Part shown: positions 56,130 to 64,000 of the stretch, piece after piece | Position numbering within the stretch: position 1 is the stretch's first letter | Layout: each line of letters begins with the position of its first letter | Assembly (NCBI RefSeq): GCF_000204055.1 | Contig: NW_006768851.1 | Span: forward strand, 227,859 to 291,858 | Length of the DNA: 64,000 bases | Direction: 5' to 3' | DNA from: Melampsora larici-populina 98AG31 | Taxonomy: Eukaryota; Basidiomycota; Pucciniomycetes; Pucciniales; Melampsoraceae | Translations under genes and position numbers: made by a program | Notes under the pieces: generated by a model | The model's database searches: none | What the model was told of the DNA's origin: nothing | The model's input: only the letters and a program-made list of their open reading frames with translations

Positions 56130-59100
56130 ATGTCGCTACCGAACTCGCGAGCTAGCTGGTCACCCATAAGCGGTCTGAACATAACAAACGGGTTGCCTGT
56201 CCAGGTAAGTGCGATTGTTTGCTATGGATAATATGACTACTATGGCTTGAACGGTCTTTGCTGTTTGCTACCTACCGCCAGGCCGGTAATGTGGATCCGC
56301 GCCCAGGGACCAATTCAACACCGTGGCCACATGTCCCCACCCCCAATGTCGAATTACAAGGCCGGCCTGCCGGTGCCCTTGGAAACACCGTGGCGTTCGG
56401 TTCCATTGAGTTTGAGCGTAATGAAAATTGGGCTTTCTCCCCTGTGAGTATTTGGTTACGATTCGCATCAAAAGCAAATAACCTGTGTCAACGTTTGCTA
56501 ACAAAGTTTTGGCCTCTTTGAACAGAGTCAACGGAGCCCGGTGGCGGCATCGACTGTCTCGCCGGCCCAAGAGGCAGATGGGGCTGCGACACGCCATGTC
56601 CCTCAGGTTCTACCGTCGGTAAGTCAGGTTGCGTAGGATCAGCCAAGCAAATCATGTGGTACGGGCAGCTTATGTCTCTTGCGTTTCCGGCCTTGCAGTG
56701 GCCACAACCATCCAGTGCAGGTCACATCGATGGGTTTCCTACCGCCAAGACGGCACCACCGAGCTCTACCGAGGCGTTTCTGGCGGCTCCAGGGGCAGTG
56801 TGGGTGCCTAGCGGACCCAGGTGAGCCCTGTGGTGACTCCTTCTCGCCACTCGGCGGCAAAGACTAACAGTGACCCACCCGTAGACCTGGCCGGGTTCCT
56901 GCGGAGTCGTTCACACACGACTCGTCTCATCCGTTATGGCGGTCCAGGAAGGACTACGCGAATATTGTCGACTGGCGCTCGACAAGAGTCATTTCAGATG
57001 ACTCTTGTGCGGTCTCTTTCAATAGCGTATGTAATGCTGCAAGGGCCATGAATGGCTTGGATCATCGGTCAGATCCCCTGCCATGGTCACGCGATGGCCT
57101 GACGCCTAGGCGTGAGGCGGCTGCTTCAGCGCGCTACAACCTTGATGTGCTTCGCCCATCACGCCCTTCTTCCTCGTCGGGCGAAGACGAGGTCATGCGA
57201 GAGCTCTTGGTCGATTCGGAAGGAGAACACCAGGAGCTAGATCCTGGCCCTTCAGGTGCGTTGATGAACGTGAACGAGCTATGGTGTCATGATGAATCTG
57301 ACTAATTTGACACCATAATTTTGTAGCTGTCCGATTGACCTCTGCTCGAAGAGAGATGGCCGAACCCAAGACTGTGCCTCTGTTATCGACCCAAACCCCC
57401 TCTTCCACGTCACCGAAGGCTCAAAAGGGGGTTGAAAACCCCCTTGTTAGGAAGATCTCACCGGTGATACATCCCGGTGAAGACCCCAGTGTTGCACATC
57501 CTCGCACTCGTCGCTGTGGTTCACCGTCTCGAACAGTCCCCTTACGAACCCCTTGGGTTCGTAAGCCACCTCGAGTGCCTACCCAAGCTCCACCCACCGC
57601 TTTGCTAGGTGAGCACCCACCGGTTCACACGGTGACACCGGTCACTCAGGTCACAGGTGCCAAAGTCACGCCTACCGTCCAATATCGACCGTTTGGACGG
57701 CTTTTGTCTACGGCCTCAGACTTACCACCCACTGGCCCAGTGGTTAACCTCTCGACTGAGCGCCCAATTTTGGCCCCACGGGACATGAACCGCCCTTTCA
57801 TTAACTCAACGGAATTCCTTCAGCGTCGTGGTATCCAAGAACCAGTCCATCGCCCTTGCCATGAAAACACACCAGTGGGTGCAATTCCTGTGATTCAGGC
57901 GGCTCATGCCCATGTGCCGACTATACCTGCGCACTCGAATCCTTCGACCGAGTCTTCGAGTAACGCGAATCAGTCGGCTGAGACTTCCAGACCCGGCGTA
58001 TCTTCTACTCCGGCCAGTATGATTGGACAGGATCAAAATGATGGTCCTTCGGCATGGCCGTTCACCTCCGAATCAGTGTGGCAGGTCAGCGCCACATCAT
58101 CCATGCCGGAGGTCCCCAAGTATACGACTCAGGGTCGCATGCGTTGGGGACCTCCGGGAGGAGCGGACAGGTTCTGGCTCTCGCACTTGGCCAGCTTTAG
58201 ACCTTTTGCAGTGCAAAAAGAGGTCAACGAGCGTTTCCACCAATGTACCGAGTACATCAAGGTACATAGTTTTTTTCCAAAGCCTTCCTTTTATTCCATG
58301 TGTGCCGATTCAGTTCACTGACCTGTATTGCATGCAGAAACTGCCTGCAGCCGCCGGATTGTTTGATAATCTATCATCCAACCCCAGGACGACTACGTTA
58401 CGGAATCGGTACGACTTCCTTTCGAAGACGTGGCTTCCTCAGGCCGAGGCTGCGTCCGCACGCGCCAGTGGCACACAGGAGAAGGATGAAGACCTCCGTG
58501 AATTGATTAAGGTTTTTTTGGCTCAAGAACAGGTACGTCTGTGATCTAAGGTGGTATCTCCTATGTTTTATGAAGAGTTCGGCTGACAAGTTCATAAAAT
58601 CTCATGACGCTTTCAGGACCTGATAGCGACTGTTCAAGAGGCCAAGGCAGCCAAAGAGGCTGCTGCCAAGGCCGTAGCTCGTGCCAACGAACTGCGAGAC
58701 GAACGTGCCGTCAGACCTCGGTCAGCACCTCCTCGGGCGCAAATGGACCCGGACGAGGAGGCTACCTCCGACGATCCCGAAGGTGGTCCAAGACCACGTA
58801 ATTCCTTAAAGGTCGTCAGGAACAGTTTGCTCAAAAAATTAGAAGGTGACGAATCCGTTAGTCATATGGTGAATGTGACCCTCAAAAGCAGCCAAGCTGC
58901 CGAGAAGGCAAATGAGCTCACCTCGCAAGCCCTGGAACAACACCTTGAACAGACCAAGGTATCCAACCAACAGCGGGAACGTGAGTTGGGTCAAAATCAG
59001 GCACGGCTTGACCTTGATTCCGAAATGGCCCGCGAAACGCTCCGCTTGCGTCGTGATGAGCTACAAGAGGCTCGCAAAGATAAGGAAAAGAACGGCAGCC

Positions 59101-59213
59101 AGATCGACGAGCTGAAGACTTCTATGGCTAGTGTTCAAGGGTCTCTTAACGAAATGGGTTCCGTACTGAAGATTTTAGCCGAACACATCACTCCTGCTCA
59201 ACGCACGAGTTGA
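56130..59213 (+). CDS. 849-residue protein of unknown function with C-terminal coiled coil
   Basis: Eight exons were joined at canonical sites: 56130-56204, 56282-56443, 56526-56618, 56699-56820, 56885-57255, 57327-58261, 58338-58532 and 58617-59213. The total is 2,550 bases with no stop. The N-terminal two thirds are Pro-, Ser- and Thr-rich and probably disordered ('APPSSTEAFLAAPG', 'PTQAPPTALLGEHPP'). A short ordered block follows ('DRFWLSHLASFRPFAVQKEV'). The last 200 residues are charged and helical with heptad patterns ('LEQTKVSNQQRERELGQNQA', 'ELQEARKDKEKNGSQIDELK'), a likely coiled coil. I do not recognise the family. GC-rich codon use is unlike the host genes. It faces the Harbinger transposase tail to tail at 830 bases, so it may be the second gene of that element. 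Several exons contain DNA hairpins. Confidence 0.75.
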
Positions 59214-60042
59214 GCCTATGGACTCGGTAGGTCTATAGTGACTTGAGAGTTTCGTCAGACTTTACATTGACCTCGCTCTCCTCTTTTGTCCCATCCAGCC
59301 AGTTGCGAATCCCAGGGGTTCACATCATTTTGAAATTTCTTCCTCACCTGTTCGATCACATGTTGAAAACATTTGTTACAAATGTTTTCAACATGCTTCT
59401 TAAAAATCGTACATTTCATTTCCACTTTACCAATTTCTCGAAGTTGTCATTACAAGTTGAACCCGCTTTGAACCTGTTACATTCTGATTACTTGTATCCC
59501 TTTTTGATTGAGCACCCATATGTTTTGAAGTCTGGGCACTTGAAGGATATCGTAGCCAATGAAAACACATGCTTTTGCACCGTGACCGAACATAATCTCA
59601 ATACATTCGAGCCCCTTTGTTAAGACTTTCGCGCGAAAGCCTTCACCGCAACCACCGGTGAAGTGGTTGTCATGCCACTTCACCGGGAAATCCAGCATTG
59701 GGTAATGATCCAAATGCGATTTGGCGCAAACCTCGTATCCCAGAGTAATGAGAACCTACATCATAAGGTATGATTTTGAATATTGAACTTCTCTTTTTTT
59801 GGGCAAAGGCTTCGAATTGCAAAACGTAACGCAAGTGAGTTGGGGTAGGATTCAACAGTCTCATAATCAAATTGCAAGTAAGCAAGCAAAGTCCAAGTGA
59901 TTCCTCAAGCTACAAGAGAGGTATGAAACCATTCGATTGTCAAAGAGCTTCACATGGAAATTTTTGTTTTATTTTACAAGATAAAGGGTCAATGAAAGAC
60001 TGAAGTCGATATTGGAGCCAATCACCGTTAAATTCAAGTAGG
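59214..60042. other. region between convergent genes with three strong hairpins
   Basis: Hairpins: a 17-bp stem with 3-base loop at 59359-59395, a 14-base perfect palindrome at 59626-59639 and a 12-bp stem with 8-base loop at 59655-59686. These could act as transcription terminators or cruciforms for the two converging genes; that is inference. No gene is seen. Confidence 0.6.
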
Positions 60043-61401
60043 TCAAACCTCCATTGCAGGCACCATGAAACGCTGATCCAAATAAGCCTCCAACGTTGGT
60101 GGAGCTGCTACCCCTCCCAATGGCCCTCGCCCACAACAGATCAAGAAGTTTTTGAGTATCACTGCGCAGTGATACAAAGGGTTTAGCTCGTTGACATAGA
60201 ATCTGAGGTTATCTACAAGAACCAGCGCAGTAATTTATGTAGCATTAGTCTATCACCAGTTATAATGTACTCTGATCGATGGCAACTAACCTTTGTATTG
60301 AGACATTCTGAAGATGTTATGGACACGACCAAATTCATGTTCAACTGCAATTCGGACAGTAGCCATGACATGATTGAACCAAGCTTGATCCGGAGTCAGG
60401 TTGATACCAGCGTAAGGTGTGAGCATTACAGGCGAGTTTTGATATCCTTGATCTCCAAACAACATCATTTGACGACCCCCGAAGCCTTTGGCATCTCGTG
60501 CTAATACGTCGGTCAGGCCTGACATCCTTAATATAGCTGTGTCGTGGCGCGAGCCAATGAAAGCCTCTGTTAGATCCGCTGTCATTCCACTTGTCAACGT
60601 CGGAACCGCATCATCAGCTAACATACACGAAGATGCAGACCAAAAATCAAAGGCGAACTCACTCCGGGGTGACTACAGCCTGGTATTTCAGGCTGTGAAC
60701 ACGCTTGTGCCCATTGTAAAATGCGCGCTGGTTGTACTTAGGACGTGCAATTCGCCACACAGTTCCTGGAAGTAGACAGTTAGGCCAAACCTAGCATCAC
60801 TCGGTGTAGAGGCAAAGGGCTTACCGTCTAAAAACCCAACACAGTTGTCCATGGGACAACCCTTAGCCTCCACCAAACTCGCCGCAAAGCCTTCCAAAAC
60901 GGCTGGCGAATAACGTCGCGGATCCCATCGCAATAGATGGCCCCAGTGCTCGTACATCCAAGCTTGGACCCAACGGCAGATTCGGCCGATCGTAGACAGG
61001 TCGCGACCGAACACTTGGGAAAGATCGAAATATCGAGAAGGCGTGGCCAACCGGGCCATGTAGATTGCGAGTGCCGTACTACCAACTTCTCTAGCTCGGT
61101 TCGGCAGTAAGATCGACTCTGGAAACGCACCCCAGTGTTGAATTTCTAGAATCTCTTCCGGATAAAATCGGGTGGTAAGTTTGGAGACTTGTGGGTGCCA
61201 AGTCTCTACGTCCACTCGTCTTGCCGAAAGGTCGGGTAGAGGATCACCTCCCAAACGTTCGATCCAGGTCAAGTACTGAAGGACCTCGCGAAGTTCTTCG
61301 AAGTGGTAGAGGTACCACCAAGAGAAGATAAGTACCGAGTTGGATAAAGCCGGCGACCTAGAGAGAGGCAGTCCGTTCGGATGGAAAAGAATAGACCCCA
61401 T
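60043..61401 (-). CDS. PIF/Harbinger transposase (DDE_Tnp_4 type)
   Basis: Four exons, 61401-60825, 60765-60663, 60589-60291 and 60212-60043, give 382 residues. The N-terminal part has 'LTTRFYPEEILEIQHWGAF', 'VFGRDLSTIGRICRWV' (HTH region) and 'CVGFLDGTVWRIARP' with the first catalytic Asp. Then come 'NQRAFYNGHKRVHSLKYQAV', 'VTPDGMTADLTEAFIGSRHD', 'LFGDQGYQ' with the second Asp and 'VRIAVEHEFGRVHN' with the catalytic Glu. The end is 'LNPLYHCAVILKNFLICCGR'. Length and motif order fit a full enzyme, and the frame is intact. Harbinger enzymes usually need a second element-encoded protein; the 56130-59213 gene is a candidate. I did not find the element's terminal repeats. Confidence 0.88.
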
Positions 61402-61720
61402 TCATATGAGACGGAGCGGTTGAAGTGAAAAGGTTAGTCGTTGAGTGACCAGGAACGATCCAGAGGGCATACTTTGGGAAAGAAGTCACCAGCATCAAGT
61501 GTCTACTATTGTGACATCTGGAAGTGGTGCATGGGAATAGATAGGTAACCCAGGTGTCAGCGAGTGGCCTGTCACTGGTTATACAGAGGAACCTAGGCGG
61601 TGTTCCGAAAGCCAAAATCCGCTCTGACAGTAGAATACCAGATAAGGAGACGAGAGGTCTGGGTTCCGTGCGCCTGGTCCTTACTGACACTGGGAGGATC
61701 AGACTCTCGTAGACTATGTA

Positions 61721-61809
61721 CAGTCAAACCAGAAAAGCTTGCCACAAATTCCCCGCCAAATTGCTCGATTTTTGCGGGCAAAATCGGTCAAGCTTTTCCG
61801 ATTTGACTG
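61721..61809. mobile_element. 89-base pogo-type MITE
   Basis: Ends CAGTCAAACCAGAAAAGCTT and (inverted) CAGTCAAATCGGAAAAGC, with TA at 61719-61720 and 61810-61811. It is the same family as 25233-25321, in the opposite orientation. Confidence 0.8.
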
Positions 61810-61811
61810 TA

Positions 61812-61900
61812 CTGTCGTTCTCGAAAAGCTTGTCCGAGTTTTCCCGAAAAACTTGAGCAATTTGGAGGGAAAACTTGGACAAGCTTTTCAAGAACGACAG
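61812..61900. mobile_element. 89-base MITE with different termini, directly adjacent
   Basis: It starts at the TA (61810-61811) that ends the previous MITE and is followed by TA at 61901-61902. The ends are CTGTCGTTCT(C/T)GAAAAGCTTG in inverted orientation. From GAAAAGCTTG inward it matches the core of the other 89-base MITEs, but its first nine or so bases are unrelated. Confidence 0.8.
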
Positions 61901-62980
61901 TATGTAGTAGTGCTATGCAGTACGTACTCGTGCCTGTTGAGATTGTTTCTATTCTTTGTTTGTATGTGTGTGAAGTTATGCGTGTCTTTCACTAGGATAC
62001 ACCTACGTGACATCTTTGTAGTCCGACTTAGACTCGTGCCGATGGTGGAGGAGCTAGATCCCTCGTCACTCTTACGACTTGGGATCTGAAGCTAACTTGT
62101 GCCTCACTCACCATCGGCACACTGCAGTATTAACAGTGCCAATTTGTCACATCTCGACCTGTGGCACATTGTCACGCACACACACAAGTGCAGTGCGCTG
62201 CGATTGTCTGAGTACTGCAATATATATGTATGTATGTACTCAGCTCGATTGACAAAATATAGAAAATATTCCTCTTTGATCCTCCACCTCGGCGGTCTCT
62301 TCAATCACAGTCACTGTCAGACATCTTGCATAAAGGTGTGAAAAGATCACCAGGCGGTAAACTTCCTTGGCCTCAGATGGCTCTGGAAACCTGTCCAGGA
62401 ATTTGAATGAGATCATGGTTAAAAATAAAATGAAGAAGAAAGATACGATGACGCATGAGTTTACAAAGACTACACCGCTAAAGGGTTTTTAGGCAAAATT
62501 TCGTGAGCGCAGGGGTTTTTCGAAACCCGGCCCCTGCACGAGCACTGTCTCGTCTAAGTCACATCTGAACATGCAATCGTCTCATTGTCGCGAGCTCCAA
62601 GTATGCTCCACAGCACAGGACATCGTTCCGTTCCCACCACGCGGAGCTGAGAGGAGGTGATTCCGTAAACCCAGCTCATGGCGATCCGCCGCTGATCACG
62701 CGCAGCTCATATGAACCCGAAACACGCGTGAATTTTGCGATAACTCATGGCTGAGACAGTTATCACATGCATGCTGTTTAAAAGTATTTCCAATGCATGA
62801 GAAGCATACGGAAGCCAAACCAAACATGTCAGAAGACATGTTAACCCCCAGGTGAAGATCTCTTCGCTTTTGCTTTCGCGTTGTGACCCATCGGAAAGTG
62901 TTCGTTATCATATCTCATATTCGGAAAAATCTTCGTAATCGTCTTTCTTGTTACCACACATCACATTATCATAATCCACC

Positions 62981-64000
62981 ATGCGATTTGTCTCGGCGGC
63001 TCAAGCGACTGCAGCTGAGCGTGAGGCTTCCTTCATTCGCGGTCATGGCCCCTGTATCGATTTGGATATTTTGATCAAGATCATTTTTGTTCATTCTGTG
63101 CCTTAGACTTTGTGCAATGCACGTCTGGTCCAAACGAGGGACAGTGGACCTGTAAATTGTGCACCGGAAGAACGTTCAAAGACAAAGTCAAACATAGCAA
63201 ATTAAAAACACATATAGACCGAGTACGACTCGAGCTTGAAAGAGTCTCTGCGGCTCAGTCCGCAACGGCAACTCCGGGTTTATGCCCTCGCACCACAGTG
63301 CCGAACGTATCAACATCGTCAAGTTCGATGTTTCCTGAGGAGCAGAATATACAAGCGGATATGCCAGACAGCCATCACCACATGGATCTATCTGATGATG
63401 GCCTGGCCGAAAGCTCCGATGAGCTTGCATCATTATATGATCCATCCGCTCCGAATGGATTTGAGGATTGGTCTCAAGACAACAGAGAGTCCAGTGTGGA
63501 CATCGACTCTTTCCTTGAAAGCACTTCCAACGACTCCGAAAGCAATCCACGCCCACCAGTGGATGTTGATGCCGAACCTGCTGGGACCGACACATGGCTT
63601 CCGTGGTACCCTTTGCGAAAGCCAGAGGTGGGCGAATTTGGCAAGCCCCCCGTGTTTGTAAGTCAGCTAACAACTGACTTCCATTACATTGTTGTTTGCC
63701 CAGCACGCGGCTGCTCTAATGATGTTGGGCACCGGGCGCAACCTTATGTCTACCGCCGAATACAACCGCATCCGCGCAATTTTGAAGAGAGTTCTTAAAG
63801 TGGATTTGCCTGATCTCGGTCCGTACTATTTTGCAATGACAAGTTGATTACCAATGATCAAACTGAAATGGTATCAATTTCTCAATTTCAGGCCACATTA
63901 AGAGTGTTCGCAATGAACTTAAGGCTCGCTTCGGCCTGCGGGTGTTAGAAAGAATCAGCCCGCTGGGAAACCCATGTTTCACTCTCTCGTTGGATTCTTC
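62981..64000 (+). CDS. Plavaka-like / rust-expanded transposon protein, 5' part
   Basis: The likely start is the ATG at 62981 (MRFVSAAQATAAE). The first intron probably uses a GTCATG donor near 63042 and ends at 63106; the start is therefore uncertain. The next exon begins 'DFVQCTSGPNEGQWTCKLC' with a Cys-Cys-His zinc-finger-like pattern ('WTCKLCTGRTFKDKVKHSKL'), then an acidic Ser-rich stretch ('HMDLSDDGLAESSDELA') and 'TDTWLPWYPLRKPEVGEFG'. Introns at 63658-63703 and 63819-63891 are canonical in donor and acceptor. The following exons read 'STAEYNRIRAILKRVLKVDL', 'GHIKSVRNELKARFGLRVLE' and 'RISPLGNPCFTLSLDS', the usual order in this family. The frame is open to the window edge, so the transposase core lies outside. 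The family is confident; the exact superfamily name is less so. Confidence 0.7.

Larger units (their letters stand above)
61402..62980. other. intergenic region with MITEs and hairpins
   Basis: Promoter side of the Harbinger gene, then two adjacent 89-base MITEs (61721-61900), a GC-rich palindrome near 62505-62540 and an 8-bp hairpin at 62823-62842. No gene is supported. Confidence 0.5.

Noticed and set aside
1..64000. tRNA or rRNA genes
   Set aside because: I looked for B-box-like GGTTCGAATCC and rRNA core motifs and saw none; short RNA genes cannot be fully excluded by eye.

Overview
The window looks like nuclear DNA from a basidiomycete, most likely a rust fungus (Pucciniales). Genes carry many short introns of about 50-110 bases with GTRAGT-like donors. 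Host genes are AT-rich in codon use. Most of the remaining sequence is transposon families that are common in basidiomycetes and rusts: KDZ with CxC5/CxC6 partner proteins, Tigger/pogo, Harbinger, MULE, a fungal integrase-type transposase and a rust-expanded Plavaka-like family. The genus is not determinable from sequence alone; a draft assembly with an N gap and an AT-rich gene space would fit Melampsora-like rusts. Gene models below were spliced by hand; for SUMO, the SUMO-like copy, HPM1, BUD23, pogo, Harbinger and the 56-59 kb gene the exon lengths sum to an exact number of codons.

Layout. 0-16.4 kb is mobile DNA: the 3' part of an alpha-kinase-like gene, a CxC5/CxC6 gene, a complete pogo element (4983-7868), and an 8.5 kb stretch (7905-16375) bounded by similar inverted ends that holds an intact alpha-kinase gene plus a disrupted integrase-type transposase. 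16.4-42 kb is the host island: a SUMO-like paralog and the true SUMO gene on the minus strand (17.4 and 21.8 kb), a divergent HPM1/BUD23 methyltransferase pair sharing an 83-base promoter (25.9-29.0 kb), a MYND-SET (SMYD-type) lysine methyltransferase (30.1-32.9 kb), and two tandem secreted catalases (34.3-41.3 kb). 42181-52425 is a complete 10.2 kb KDZ transposon with 185-base terminal inverted repeats, an 8-base target duplication, the transposase, a second gene of unknown function and a satellite-like tandem array containing the assembly gap. 52.4-64 kb is GC-richer mobile DNA: a MULE relic, a remarkable run of DNA hairpins (55.0-55.8 kb), an 849-residue gene of unknown function facing a Harbinger transposase, two 89-base MITEs side by side, and the 5' end of a Plavaka-like gene.

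How the parts relate. SUMO, HPM1, BUD23 and the SMYD protein all act in protein or ribosome modification. HPM1 (histidine methylation of ribosomal protein uL3) and BUD23 (18S rRNA guanine methylation) share one promoter region, which suggests co-expression with ribosome biogenesis. The two catalases have hydrophobic N-termini and could handle extracellular peroxide at the plant interface (inference). The items I find most novel are the SUMO-like protein without the C-terminal Gly-Gly, the complete two-gene KDZ element, and the dense hairpins that run through both non-coding and coding parts of the 55-60 kb region.
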